DNA from: Streptomyces sp. NBC_00335
Lineage (GTDB): Bacteria > Actinomycetota > Actinomycetes > Streptomycetales > Streptomycetaceae
Assembly: GCF_036127095.1 (NCBI RefSeq)
Contig: NZ_CP108006.1
Span: 1,736,001 to 1,800,000, forward strand
Direction of reading: 5' to 3'
Length of the DNA stretch: 64,000 nucleotides
Below are positions 24,790 to 36,443 of this stretch, one piece after another. Numbering within the stretch: the first letter of the stretch is position 1; each line of letters begins with the position of its first letter. The position numbers were made by a program, and so were the translations under genes. The notes under the pieces were generated by a model that saw only the letters and a list, made by a program, of their open reading frames with translations, ran no database searches and had not been told where the DNA came from.

Positions 24790-25533
24790 TCAGACCCGGT
24801 ACGGCACGACGGGCCAGGCCCGCTCGACTATCGCCTCGGGGTCCGAGGTCCGCCGCAGGTAGCTCTGCAGCGAGGCCGCCTGCTCGGCCGCCGCACGGAT
24901 CTGGAGCTCGTGCAGGTCCGCCAGGGCGACCGTCCCTATCGCCGCGTGCACGGCCCCCATCCGCCGCGCGGCGCGGGCCGCCGCCAGTGCGTCGGCTCCC
25001 GCGTCGTGCGCCGCTTCCAGGGTCACGCCGTAGTGCTCGCAGAGGGCCTGGAGGGTCCGCCGCCCCTTGCGGTACCGGTCCGCGTGCTTGTCCAGCACCA
25101 GCGGGTCGATGACGGGCGGCACGGAGTTCACCGGCCAGCGCTCGCCGAGCGGGCGGATCCCGTGGCGGCGGCACTCGCGGTCCAGCAGGGTCAGGTCGTA
25201 CCGCGCGTTCATCACCACCAGCGGGGTTCCCGAGCTCAGCGCCTCCACGAGCGTCCGGGTGATCTCCTCGATCGCCGCGGCCGCCACCATCCCCCGTGAG
25301 CGGGCGTGGTCCGTGGAGATGCCGTGGATGGCCGAAGCCTCCTCCGGGATGGGCACGCCCGGGTCGACCAGCCAGGACCGCTCCCGCGCCACCTGACCGT
25401 CCGGCCCGACCGCCACGACGGCCGCCGTCACGATCCGGTCGGACTCGATGTCGGTCCCCGTGGTCTCCAGGTCGAAGGCCACCATCGGCCCGCCGTGCCA
25501 GTCCCCCATCCAGTCCCCCGCCCAGTCCCCCAT
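24790..25533 (-). CDS. DEDDh 3'-5' exonuclease (DnaQ-like)
   Basis: A 247-residue nuclease of the DEDDh class. The metal-binding residues are in VAFDLETTGTD (Exo I), MNARYDLTLLDREC (Exo II) and HDAGADALAAARA (Exo III). It may proofread or process DNA or RNA ends; many Streptomyces carry several such stand-alone copies. The N-terminus has three GDW units (GDWAGDWMGDW) from a short tandem DNA repeat, so the true start may be at a later codon, for example the methionine before VAFDLETTG. Confidence 0.85.
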   Translation of the reverse strand: MGDWAGDWMGDWHGGPMVAFDLETTGTDIESDRIVTAAVVAVGPDGQVARERSWLVDPGVPIPEEASAIHGISTDHARSRGMVAAAAIEEITRTLVEALSSGTPLVVMNARYDLTLLDRECRRHGIRPLGERWPVNSVPPVIDPLVLDKHADRYRKGRRTLQALCEHYGVTLEAAHDAGADALAAARAARRMGAVHAAIGTVALADLHELQIRAAAEQAASLQSYLRRTSDPEAIVERAWPVVPYRV

Positions 25534-25625
25534 CGCGTGCCCCCCGTACCCGTCCCTCTACGTCAACGGCTTTCAGCCTGACACGGGCCACTGACAGCCC
25601 CGGAGCCGGGGCGGCCGGCGACCGC

Positions 25626-26894
25626 TCACGACACCGGGCGGGAGTCCTGCCAGATCGACTCGAACTCCTCCCGGTACGTCGGGAACAGCCCGGGCTCGGC
25701 GTCCCTCGCCGCGCGCCCGCCGCCCCGCAGGACCAGGACCGGTGCCTCCATGCCCCGCGCCCGGCGCAGGTACGACTGGACCACCGCGATGCCCGAGGAC
25801 TCGCCCTCCACCAGGTACGCGGTGAAGCGCGGGGTCTCGTCGAAGACGTGGATCTCGAAGCCCGAGGCGTCGCGCAGGCCGGCCCGGACCCGTCGCACGT
25901 GCAGGATGTTCATCTCCACCGAGCGGCTCAGCTCGCCCTTGCGCAGGCCCAGCTCCCGCTCGCGCCGCTTGACCGCGCTGCTCGCCGGGTTCAGGAACAG
26001 CAGCCGTACCCGGCAGCCGGCCTCGGCGAGGCGTACGAGTCTTCGGCCCGAGAAGTTCTGGACCAGCAGGTTGAGCCCTATGCCGATGGCGTCGAGCCGC
26101 CGCGCACCGCCGAAGAGGTCCTCCGCCGGGAGCTGGCGCTGCAGCCGCACCCGGTCCGGGTGGACGGAGATGACGTCCGCGTACCGGTCGCCGACGAGGT
26201 CCTCGACGGCGTCGATGGGCAGCCGGTCCGCGGCCGGCGAGCCCGCGCCGCCGCCCAGTACCTCCAGCAGCCGCGCCGACGCCCGTTCGGCCTGTTCCAG
26301 GACCGCCCGCGACAGGGCCCGGTTGCGGGAGACGACGTTGCGGGTGACCTCCAGCTCGTCCAGCGCCTGCTCGATCTCGCGCCGGTCGTCGAAGTACGGC
26401 TCGAAGCAGGGCCAGTGCTGGACCATCAGTTCGCGCAGCTGCGGCAGGGTGAGGAAGCTCAGCACGTTGTCGTCGGCGGAGTCCAGCAGGTAGCCCTTGC
26501 GGCGGCTGACCTCGCGCACGGCGACCGCGCGCTGCACCCACTCCTGGCCGGCGGGGCCCGCGGCCGCCACCACCCAGTCGTCGCCGCCGTGCACGGGCTC
26601 GTAGACCGGCCGGAGCACCGCCCCGACCACGGACCGCAGCCGCTGCTCGATGAGGTTCAGCCAGATGTAGGCGCGGCCGGCGCGCTGGGCCCGGGTCCGG
26701 ACCTCGCTCCAGGCGTCCGCGCCCCAGTCCAGCTCGGCACCGGCTCCCGCCTGCGCCTTCCCGGTCCCACCGGCCTCCGGCGGGGCCAGCGACACGGCCC
26801 CGGCGGGAATCCCGCCGGCCGCACCGCCCGCGTCCGCCGGGCCGCCCTCGTGACCGCTGTCACCAGGGGGCAGCTCCAGACCTCCCGAGCTCAC
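25626..26894 (-). CDS. SAV2148-type HEPN protein with a DUF5919-like C-terminal domain
   Basis: A 422-residue protein recognised as the actinomycete SAV2148 HEPN family. A glycine/alanine-rich leader of about 50 residues precedes a helical region. Candidate HEPN motifs are RELMVQH (Rx5H) near residues 154-160 and RNVVSRNRALS near 185-195. The second half (IGLNLLVQNFSGRRLVRLAEAG, VRLLFLNPASSAVKRRERELG, FEIHVFDETPRFTAYL) resembles DUF5919-type ligand domains found on some transcription factors. Function is unknown; an RNase role is possible but not shown. The GTG at 26894 has GGAGG upstream. Confidence 0.75.
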   Translation of the reverse strand: MSSGGLELPPGDSGHEGGPADAGGAAGGIPAGAVSLAPPEAGGTGKAQAGAGAELDWGADAWSEVRTRAQRAGRAYIWLNLIEQRLRSVVGAVLRPVYEPVHGGDDWVVAAAGPAGQEWVQRAVAVREVSRRKGYLLDSADDNVLSFLTLPQLRELMVQHWPCFEPYFDDRREIEQALDELEVTRNVVSRNRALSRAVLEQAERASARLLEVLGGGAGSPAADRLPIDAVEDLVGDRYADVISVHPDRVRLQRQLPAEDLFGGARRLDAIGIGLNLLVQNFSGRRLVRLAEAGCRVRLLFLNPASSAVKRRERELGLRKGELSRSVEMNILHVRRVRAGLRDASGFEIHVFDETPRFTAYLVEGESSGIAVVQSYLRRARGMEAPVLVLRGGGRAARDAEPGLFPTYREEFESIWQDSRPVS

Positions 26895-27161
26895 CCGTGC
26901 ACCGCCTCCTGCGTCTGGACGCCCGTCTCCAGTGATCACGGAAGGGTACTCCGCGCGTGCGGCACCCTGCAGCCCGATGCGCGGCCCTGCGGCCGGGCGC
27001 GAACCCACGGTCCGTGCCCGGGCCGTCCGTTGGCCCATTATCCGCTCTGGTGACGGTCCGATCTTCCCAAGGTCCGTCGAACCTCTTATCAGCTCTCCGG
27101 GTCACCCGGTAGGACCCTCCCAAGTCCCCGCGTGGAAGCCCTCTTTCGGGGAAGATCTGGC
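26895..27161. other. Gap between the HEPN gene and the TnpB element
   Basis: About 267 bases without a supportable gene. It must contain the promoter of the HEPN gene, and its last bases (GCCAGATC... read on the minus strand next to the element end) would be the guide-complementary flank of a TnpB guide RNA. No repeats or RNA genes were recognised. Confidence 0.4.
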
Positions 27162-27171
27162 ATTGACTCCT

Positions 27172-27191
27172 CCCCTCCCTGAAGGGAGGGG
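27172..27191 (-). ncRNA. Right-end hairpin, likely 3' part of a TnpB guide (omega/reRNA)
   Basis: An 8-base perfect stem with TGAA loop lies 52 bases past the tnpB stop. In characterised TnpB systems the guide RNA scaffold comes from the tnpB 3' end and right end, and the guide is the flanking DNA. The assignment is by analogy; only the hairpin is seen directly. Confidence 0.45.
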
Positions 27192-27242
27192 ATTCCTGGC
27201 TCACTTCGCCTGCGGCCCGGCGGGCACGCAGGTCTTACAAGA

Positions 27243-28427
27243 TCAACACCAGCCGGGTACGAGACCAGCCCGGACGAGCATCACTCGGGCGGAGTTCTTG
27301 TCCCTCGGGGACACAGCTCCGCACACGGTGCACGTATACGTTCTCTCGGAGAGGGGGAGGCGGTGCTTGGCTCTCGCTCCGCAGTGTGCGCAGTCCATGG
27401 TGGTGTGCGCGGGGTGGACAAGGTGCACGGTCCGTTCGTGCTTGCGGGCCATCTCGATCAGGGCCGTCTTGGTTGCGCCGATCGCGGCGTCGGCCGCTTT
27501 GCGGGACATGTTCCGGGACTTGGCGAGGAACTTCGGCTTGAAGTCCTCGACTGCGATGTGGCCGAAGTCGCGGACGAGGCGCTTGGCCCACTTGCGGCCG
27601 GTGTCCTGCCGCTGGCGGGCGATCTTCTTCGATACCTTCGCCACGGCCCGGCGAGCCTTGCGGTAGCCAGCGGTGTCGGACCGGTTCTTCGGGGTCCGGC
27701 GCCGGGCCATCATCCTCTGGTAGTGCGCCAGCTTCGCGGCGGCCGTCTTTCCATGCTCTGCGTGTGGCAGGTCGTGGGCGTCGGACGTGGTGGTCGCGGT
27801 CTCCTTCACGCCCCAGTCGATACCGATGACGGCGCCGGTCTCCGGCAGGTCCTCGGTCACCGTGGGGACGACGAAACTCGCGTACCAATGACCGAGGCTG
27901 TCCCGGTACACGCGGACGCTGGACGGCGGCTTGGGCAGTTCCCGCGACCACACCACCGTTACGGCGATCCCGCCGGCCAGGTGCAGGCGGCCATCCTTGA
28001 GCCGGAATCCGCGCTGCGTGTAGTTCAACGACGGCGCAGCTTCCCGCTTCCTCTTGATCCCGGGCATCCCCGCCCGCTGCCGCATCGGCAACCGGGCCTT
28101 GATGTCCTTGAGCGCCTTCGCCCGGGACTTGGCGAAGTCCCGGATGATCTGCTGCTGAGGAACGCTGCTTCCCTCACGCAGCCAGGACATCGAACCGCGC
28201 GCCTCAGTCAGCGTCTTGTCGAGCTGTCCCGGCCCGCACGTCGTCTTTCCTTCGGCCGTCTTGTTCAGGTTGTGGACCTTGCGGGACATCGCCACGCACT
28301 CGTTCCACACCCAACGACACCGCGCCCACTCCCCCTCCAGGGCAGCAAGCGCGGTCGACGACACGCGAAGCCGGTAGGTGAACCGGGCGTACCCGGTCAC
28401 CTCGTCGGCTGCCGCTCCGGTCGTCAT
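27243..28427 (-). CDS. tnpB: TnpB, RNA-guided endonuclease of an IS605-type element
   Basis: A 394-residue TnpB. All RuvC residues are present: D204 in IGIDWGVKET, E294 in IAVEDFKPKF and D376 in SPRDKNSARV. The zinc finger has C346/C349 (CAHCG) and C366/C369 (CTVCG). The N-terminal helix-turn-helix-like region begins ARFTYRLRVSSTALAAL. TnpB proteins cut DNA next to a short motif under guidance of an element-encoded RNA and help retain the element. The gene is intact with a normal stop, so it may be active. Confidence 0.88.
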   Translation of the reverse strand: MTTGAAADEVTGYARFTYRLRVSSTALAALEGEWARCRWVWNECVAMSRKVHNLNKTAEGKTTCGPGQLDKTLTEARGSMSWLREGSSVPQQQIIRDFAKSRAKALKDIKARLPMRQRAGMPGIKRKREAAPSLNYTQRGFRLKDGRLHLAGGIAVTVVWSRELPKPPSSVRVYRDSLGHWYASFVVPTVTEDLPETGAVIGIDWGVKETATTTSDAHDLPHAEHGKTAAAKLAHYQRMMARRRTPKNRSDTAGYRKARRAVAKVSKKIARQRQDTGRKWAKRLVRDFGHIAVEDFKPKFLAKSRNMSRKAADAAIGATKTALIEMARKHERTVHLVHPAHTTMDCAHCGARAKHRLPLSERTYTCTVCGAVSPRDKNSARVMLVRAGLVPGWC

Positions 28428-28625
28428 GCCCGGAACGTAACACCCGCCACTGACAACGCCAGAAAAAGCAGGTCACAGCAGATGCGCAGAGAGTTCCGCC
28501 GCTATGCGGCTCCGCCCCAGGGCCCGTTCCTCCCCGGGCTGAGGCCCGGAGAATCCTGGATGAAGCCAGCTGACGTGGTCCACGCCGGATCAGCCCGACA
28601 CAACAGAGGGGAAGAGTCGTTTTCT

Positions 28626-30724
<2,099 letters not shown>

Positions 30725-30740
<16 letters not shown>

Positions 30741-32008
30741 GCGGCGCCTTCCAGGACGGCGTCCGGGCGGGCGCCCCCGCCGGATGCCACCGGAGCGTGC
30801 GTACGGGCCGCCGGCACCTTGGTGACCAGGGCCAGGACCAGGCACAGGGCGGCCGCGCCCACGGCCACCGCGAAGGCGGCCCAGGGCCCGTACCACTCGG
30901 CGAGCCGCCCGGAGACGGCGAGCGAGGCGGCCTGGCCGGCGACGAGCGAGCTGGCGGCGAAGGCCATCGACTCGGCGAGCCTGCGGGGCTCCACCGCCCG
31001 CTCGGTGAGCGCGAAGGCGGTGATCAGGTGCGGGGCGTAGGCGGCTCCGAGCACGGTGACGACTACGTACAGCGGCCACAGGGTGTCCGTGAAGAGCAGC
31101 GGTACGGAGAGCACGAGCGCGGCGGCCGTGGCCACCCGCCAGCGCAGCCGCAGACCGAAGCGGGCGGGCAGCGCGCCGAGCGAGAGCCCGACGGCGGCGC
31201 TGACGACGCCCATGGCCGCGTACACGATGCCGGCCTGGCCGGGGACGCCCAACTGTGCGGTAAGGGCGGCGATTCCGGCCTGGCAGGCGCCGAACATGGC
31301 GCCCTGGAGGGCGAGGGAGCCCCGTACCGCCAGGACCACGCGCGGCGGGCGGACCCGGGCGCGCTCCTTGTCCCGGCGGACTCCGGCGGGGACACCGGCC
31401 GTGACGGCGGCGGTCGGGTGCAGCGCGTAGAGGGTGCCGAAGACGGCGACGAGGGCGGCCGCGCCGCCCAGCGCGATGGCCGGGTGCAGGGCGAGGGTGG
31501 CCAGGCCCACGAGGGCGGGCCCGAAGACGAAGGAGACCTCGTCCAGGGTGCCTTCGAGGGAGTGGATGGCGCCCACGACGCTCTCGTCGGACTTGGCGCG
31601 GTGCGCCAGGGCCACGGAGCGGGTACGGGCGAGCGGTCCGATCAGCGGGACGGAGGCCCCGGTGACGAAGCCGATCGCGGCGAGCGGGACGGTGGCCAGG
31701 TCGGCGAGCGCCCCGGCCACCAGGGCGGCGGTCGCCACCGCGTTGACCGCGGCGGCCGCGAGGACGACGGAACGCTGCCCGTGCCGGTCGGCGAGCCGGC
31801 CCAGGACGGGTCCGAAGACCACCTGTCCGGCGGAGAGGGTGCCGCCGACTATGCCCGCGGTGGCGAGGGAGCCGCTGGTCTGGGCGACCAGGAGGACGCT
31901 GCCGAACTGCGACATCGCGACGGGCAGTCGGGCGAGGAAGGAAACGAGCGGGAGTAGGGGCCCGGTCAGGGCAATGACTTTTCGATAGGTGTTGACGGTT
32001 CCAAACAC
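30725..32008 (-). CDS. MFS transporter
   Basis: A 427-residue major facilitator protein (GTG start) with about 12 hydrophobic segments. The loop 2-3 signature FGPVLGRLADRHGQRSVVL is clear, and a charged central loop (GVRRDKERARVRPPRV) separates the two halves. Substrate is unknown; similar proteins are drug or sugar exporters. It is divergent from treY and convergent with glgX, but is not obviously part of trehalose metabolism. Confidence 0.85.
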
Positions 32009-32090
32009 TTGAGCAACGTTAACCCGGTGCAGTCACCCGGATGCATTGGGTAATGGCACGGAATCCCGCATCCTGGGTACGTACGTTCTC

Positions 32091-34424
32091 ATGAGCCTGC
32101 CCCCGCGCACCGGTCGCACGAGTCCTGAGTTCAACCGTCCGGAAACCGATGGACCACCGGCCTTCACCCCGGCGTCGACCTACCGCCTCCAGCTGCGCCC
32201 CGAGTTCACCTTCGGACACGCGCGGGCCGTCGTACCGTACCTCGCCTCGCTCGGGGTCTCCCACCTGCACCTCTCCCCCGTACTGGAGGCGGTGCCCGGA
32301 TCGTCCCACGGGTACGACGTCACCGACCACACGCGGGTGCGGGTGGAGCTGGGCGGGGAGGACGGGCTGCGGGCCCTGGCCGCCGACGCCCGCGCGCACG
32401 GGCTCGCACTGGTGCTCGACATCGTGCCGAACCACATGGCACTGCCGACGCCGCTCGGCCTCAACCGGCCCTTGTGGGAGGTGGCCCGGGAGGGGCCCGG
32501 CTCGCCGTACGCGCGCTGGTTCGACATCGACTGGGAGGCGGGCGGGGGGCAGCTGCTGCTGCCCGTGCTCGCCGCGCCGCTGGATCCGGGAGAGGTCAAG
32601 GTCGACGGGCGGGGAGGGCGGGCGGTACTGCGGATCGGGGAGCTGGAGTTCCCGCTCCGGGAGGGCACGGCCGGGCTGGAACCGGCGGAGCTGCTCGCCG
32701 CCCAGTGGTACCGGCCGGCGTGCTGGCGGGAGGCCCGGACCGGGCTCAACTACCGTCGCTTCTTCACCATTTCGGAGCTGATCGGGGTCCGCGTCGAGGA
32801 CCCGGACGTCTTCGCCGCCACCCACGCCAAGGTGCTGGAACTGGTCCGGGACGGGGTCGCCGAAGGGCTGCGGATCGACCACGTGGACGGCCTCGCCGAC
32901 CCCGGGGGCTACCTGCGGCGGCTGCGGGAGGCCGTCGGCCGGGACTGCTGGGTGGTGGTCGAGAAGATCCTCGCCCGCGAGGAGCGGCTGGCTCCCGACT
33001 GGCCGGTGGCCGGGACCACCGGGTACGACGCGCTGTACCGGGTGGACGGGGTACTGACCGACCCGGCCGGGGCCGCGCGGCTCGACGCCCGGTTCCGCGG
33101 GGCGACCGGGCAGCCCCGCTGGGAGCGGACGGCCGCGGCGGGCGCCCGGGAGGTCCTGACCGGCGACCTGGCCGCCGAGCTGGCGACCCTGGAACGCCTG
33201 GCTGGGCCCGAACTGGGCTCTGCTGTACGTGAGTTGCTCATCGCCTATCCCGTCTACCGGCCCTACCCCGGCGATCCGCAGCTCGCGCCCGAGGCCCTGG
33301 AGCGGGCCGCCGCACGGGCCGGCGCGGGTCCGGTGGCCGGCGTACGCGAACTGCTGCTGCGGGACCCGGCCTTCGCGGCCCGCTTCTCCCAGACCTCGGC
33401 AGCCCTGCGCGCCAAGTCCCTCGAGGACAGGGCGTTCTACCGGTACGCCCCGCTGCTGTCGGCCACGGAGGTGGGCGGGGATCCGGGGGCTCCGGCGGTC
33501 ACGGTGGCGCAGTTCCACGCGTACTGCGCCGAGCAGGCGAGGCTGTGGCCCCGCGCCGGGACGGTGCTCACCACGCACGACACGAAGCGCAGCGCGGACG
33601 TCCGGGCACGGATCTCGGCGCTCTCGCAGGACCCGGAATCCGTACCGGCGCCGACCGGGGCGGATCCCCAACTCGCCTGGGTGGCCTGGCAGACGGCATT
33701 CGGACTCGGGGCCGACGGCGCCGCTCCGGAGCGCGCCGACCGCTTGGCGCAGGCCCTGCTCAAAGCCGCCCGCGAAGCCGCCCTGCACACCACCTGGACC
33801 GAGCAGAACCCCGCGTACGAGGCCACGGTCCCGCAGTACGTACCGGCGGCCCCGGTCGAGCCGGCCGGGCCCCTGGCGGCGGCGGCCCGGGCCAACCTGC
33901 TCGGCGCGGCGCTGCTGCACCTGGCCATGCCCGGGGTCCCGGAGGTGTACCAGGGCGCGGAGACGGAGTACCGGGCCCTGGTCGACCCGGACAACCGGCG
34001 GCCCGCCCGCTTCCCCCGGGAGGCCCTGGCCCGGCTGGACGCGGGGGCCGAGCCGTCCGGGACGGCCGAGGAGAAGCTCGCCCTCACCGCCGCCCTGCTG
34101 CGGCTGCGCCGGAGCCGGCCCGGGCTGTTCGCCGGCTATGCGCCGCTGCTCGCCCGGGGCCCGGCGGCGGAGCACTGCGTGGCCTTCGCCCGGTCGGCCG
34201 GCCTGGTGGCGGTGGCCACCCGCCTGTCGCACCGGCTGGCGGGGGGCGGGGGCTGGCGGGACACCTCTCTGCCCCTGCCGCCGGGGCGGTGGCGGCGGCT
34301 GCCGGTGCTCGGGGCGGATGCGGCTGCCTCGGCCCCGTACGCGGGCGAGCTGCCGCTCGCGGAACTCCTCGGCGAAGCCTCCCCGGTGGCCGTCCTACTC
34401 CGGGAGCCCCCGACCCGGGGGTGA
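32091..34424 (+). CDS. treY: Malto-oligosyltrehalose synthase
   Basis: A 777-residue GH13 enzyme that turns the reducing-end alpha-1,4 bond of malto-oligosaccharides into an alpha,alpha-1,1 bond. TreY signatures are STYRLQLRPEFTFGHARAVVPYLA, SHGYDVTDHTRV, VLDIVPNHMA, LRIDHVDGLADP (nucleophile Asp) and VVVEKILAREERL (Glu), ending in PGVPEVYQGAE. TreZ then releases trehalose. The start is ATG 32091; an upstream in-frame ATG at 32046 lies in the shared promoter with the divergent MFS gene. Confidence 0.93.
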   Translation: MSLPPRTGRTSPEFNRPETDGPPAFTPASTYRLQLRPEFTFGHARAVVPYLASLGVSHLHLSPVLEAVPGSSHGYDVTDHTRVRVELGGEDGLRALAADARAHGLALVLDIVPNHMALPTPLGLNRPLWEVAREGPGSPYARWFDIDWEAGGGQLLLPVLAAPLDPGEVKVDGRGGRAVLRIGELEFPLREGTAGLEPAELLAAQWYRPACWREARTGLNYRRFFTISELIGVRVEDPDVFAATHAKVLELVRDGVAEGLRIDHVDGLADPGGYLRRLREAVGRDCWVVVEKILAREERLAPDWPVAGTTGYDALYRVDGVLTDPAGAARLDARFRGATGQPRWERTAAAGAREVLTGDLAAELATLERLAGPELGSAVRELLIAYPVYRPYPGDPQLAPEALERAAARAGAGPVAGVRELLLRDPAFAARFSQTSAALRAKSLEDRAFYRYAPLLSATEVGGDPGAPAVTVAQFHAYCAEQARLWPRAGTVLTTHDTKRSADVRARISALSQDPESVPAPTGADPQLAWVAWQTAFGLGADGAAPERADRLAQALLKAAREAALHTTWTEQNPAYEATVPQYVPAAPVEPAGPLAAAARANLLGAALLHLAMPGVPEVYQGAETEYRALVDPDNRRPARFPREALARLDAGAEPSGTAEEKLALTAALLRLRRSRPGLFAGYAPLLARGPAAEHCVAFARSAGLVAVATRLSHRLAGGGGWRDTSLPLPPGRWRRLPVLGADAAASAPYAGELPLAELLGEASPVAVLLREPPTRG

Positions 34425-34429
34425 CCCCC

Positions 34430-34905
34430 CGCTGCGCGGGGCGAGGTCCCCTACCCGCGCTGCCGCCCGGCAGATGGCGGCCCGCGGTACCGCTGCGCGG
34501 GGCGGGGCTCCCACCTGCGGTGCCCGCGCTGCCGCCCGGTAGGTGGCGGCCTGCGGTACCGCTGCGCGGGGCGAGGTCCCCTACCCGCCCTTCCACCGTT
34601 CCCCGGGCTCCGCCCGGACCCCTGCCGGGTGCGGCACCGTTCCCGGGGGCCAGCCCCCGGACCCCCGCTCCTCAAACGCCGGAGGGGCTGGATTTTGCCC
34701 GGCGCGGGCTGGATGGGGCCGGCGTGAGCTGGATGGCGCGGAGCGCCATTTCAGCCTCGCCGGCGTTTGAGGCGCGGGGTCTGGGGCGGAGCCCCAGAGG
34801 GGTCCGGGCGCAGCCCGGCACCCCTCCCCAGCCCGTCCGGCGTTTGAGGACCGGGTCAGGGCCGGCCCTGGGAACGGTGGAAGGGCGGGTAGGGGAACTC
34901 CGCCC
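34430..34905. repeat. Dispersed palindromic intergenic repeat, compound copy C
   Basis: The largest copy. Two tandem units of roughly 70 bases come first, each containing GCGCTGCCGCCCGG and GGTACCGCTGCGCGGGGC. Next follow CCCTACCCGCCCTTCCACCG, CTCAAACGCCGG at 34671-34682, GCCGGCGTTTGAGG at 34760, a second CCGGCGTTTGAGG at about 34842, and the closing arm CGGTGGAAGGGCGGGTAGGGG. It looks like two nested or partly duplicated palindromes between treY and the carboxypeptidase gene. Confidence 0.7.
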
Positions 34906-34915
34906 CGCGCAGCGG

Positions 34916-35090
34916 CACGGCAGCCGCGGCGCAGCCCTGCACGGAGCGGCACTGCGCGGCACGGCCCTGCACGGCACGGCACGGCCCTGCCCTGCACGGC
35001 ACGGCACGGCACGGCCCTGCACGGCCCTGCACTGCGCGGCACGGCACGGAGCACGGCGCAGCACGGCACGGCACGGCACCGCACCGCGAC
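34916..35090. repeat. Degenerate GCACGG low-complexity tract
   Basis: About 175 bases built almost entirely from GCACGGC and CCTGCACGG units of varying phase. The spacing is irregular, so it is not a clean tandem repeat. All frames read as repetitive arginine/proline/alanine strings, and no gene is supported here. It probably arose by replication slippage. The treY to carboxypeptidase gap (34425-35155) holds only this tract and the palindromic repeat. Confidence 0.65.
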
Positions 35091-35155
35091 ACGGCCCGCC
35101 GCCCGGGCCGGGCGAAGACGGCTAGGGCAGGCCCGCGGCGGGCATGGGGTCACCT

Positions 35156-36421
35156 GTGACCCTCATCCGTGACATGTGCTACCCCACCCCCCACGAACTG
35201 GCCCTGGCCGCCCGCGCCCTGGCCGATGAGCACCCCACCCTGGCCCGGCTCCGCCAGATCGGCGCGTCCCGGGCCGGGGAGCCCCTCTGGCTGCTCTCCG
35301 TAGGCGGCCCCACCCCGGCCACGGAAGCCGCACCGAGCGTGCTCGTCGTCGCCGGAGCCCACGCCAACGAGCCCGTCGGCGGGGCCACCGCCATCGCGCT
35401 CGCCCGGCACCTGATCCGCGTACCCGCCGCCGGAACGGCCTGGCACTTCCTGCTCTGTGCCGACCCCGACGGCGCGGCCCTGCACCGCACTCCCCGCCCG
35501 TACTCCCTGCTGGACTACCACCGGAACTTCTTCCGGCCGCCCGGCCCCGAACAGCCCGAGTGGGCGCCGTCTTTACTGCCCCCGGACCGCCTCCCGCCCG
35601 AGACCCTCGCCCTGACCCGGCTCATCGACGAGCTCCGGCCCGCCCTCCAGGTCTCCCTGCACGGCACGGATCTCGGCGGCTCCTGGGTGCAGCTGACCCG
35701 GGACATACCCGGTCTCGCGGAGCCCTTCGGCAAATCGGCCGCCGAGCTGCGCATCCCGGTGGAGACCAGCGCCTCCGACGCGGCCGGCTGGCCCTCGCCG
35801 GGCGCGGGGATCTTCGTGATGCCCGCCCCCGGGGCCGGCGCGGACGGCCCCTTCCACCCCGAGGACACCCGGCTCAGCACCTGGTACCACGCCCACCGCC
35901 ACGCCGGCACCACCGCGATCGTCGAAGTCCCCATGTGGGCCTCGGACCTGGTCGACGACCCGGCCCCGCACCCCGACCCGCGCGCCGCCCTGCGCATCCT
36001 GGCCGGCCGGCTCACCGCCGACGCCGCGCGGGTGGCGGCCCTGCGGGAGGGCGCGGCCGACGGTACGGACCCGGCCGCCGCGGCCCTGCTGCGCGCGGTG
36101 GACTGGACGCTCGCGCTGATCCCGCGGATCACCGCCGAGTGGACGGGACCCGGGGCTCCCGCCGAGGCCACGGCGGCGTACATCGGGAGCATCGACGCCT
36201 TCGGGCGGCGGCTCTCGCTGCGCGCCGCGGCGATGCTCCTCCGGGTGCTGCGCGCCCAGGGGCAGCCGACGGCGCCTGCCGTGGACCGGCTCGTCGCGGG
36301 GTGGTGCGAGGAGTTCGCGGACCGCTTCCAGGCGCGCTGGGTCCCGGTGGCCACGCAGGTGGAGCACCAGTCCCGGGTCGTCCTGGCGGCCTACGACCGG
36401 CTCGTGGCAGCGGGCCGGTAG
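35156..36421 (+). CDS. M14-type zinc carboxypeptidase
   Basis: A 421-residue protein of the M14 metallocarboxypeptidase family. Zinc ligands are in VVAGAHANEPVGG (H, E) and VSLHGTDLGG (H). A later glutamate in TAIVEVPMWAS fits the catalytic position. No signal peptide is seen, so it is probably cytoplasmic, perhaps acting on peptides or cell-wall fragments. The start is uncertain: ATG 35144, GTG 35156 and ATG 35174 are all in frame. I chose 35156 for the GGGGT just upstream. Confidence 0.72.
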   Translation: MTLIRDMCYPTPHELALAARALADEHPTLARLRQIGASRAGEPLWLLSVGGPTPATEAAPSVLVVAGAHANEPVGGATAIALARHLIRVPAAGTAWHFLLCADPDGAALHRTPRPYSLLDYHRNFFRPPGPEQPEWAPSLLPPDRLPPETLALTRLIDELRPALQVSLHGTDLGGSWVQLTRDIPGLAEPFGKSAAELRIPVETSASDAAGWPSPGAGIFVMPAPGAGADGPFHPEDTRLSTWYHAHRHAGTTAIVEVPMWASDLVDDPAPHPDPRAALRILAGRLTADAARVAALREGAADGTDPAAAALLRAVDWTLALIPRITAEWTGPGAPAEATAAYIGSIDAFGRRLSLRAAAMLLRVLRAQGQPTAPAVDRLVAGWCEEFADRFQARWVPVATQVEHQSRVVLAAYDRLVAAGR

Positions 36422-36443
36422 GCGGGCGGCCACCGGCGCGCGG

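Larger units (their letters stand above)
27162..28475. mobile_element. IS605-type element carrying only tnpB
   Basis: The right end has the characteristic terminal hairpin CCCCTCCC-TGAA-GGGAGGGG (27172-27191), with TTGACTCCT outside it, as in IS200/IS605 elements. The left end lies upstream of tnpB; a conserved-looking GTAACACCCGCCACTGAC is at 28436-28453, but the exact boundary cannot be fixed by eye. No tnpA (Y1 transposase) is present, so movement would need a helper. Limits are approximate. Confidence 0.65.

Noticed and set aside
25626..28427. HEPN protein plus TnpB as a linked defence system
   Set aside because: The TnpB gene has its own element ends and the HEPN family is a conserved chromosomal actinomycete gene, so adjacency is best explained by insertion.
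27363..28625. Plus-strand extension upstream of glgX
   Set aside because: It is antisense to intact tnpB; GlgX homology starts at 28626.
34916..35090. Possible CRISPR-like array
   Set aside because: Units are short, irregular and without unique spacers; it is a simple-sequence tract.
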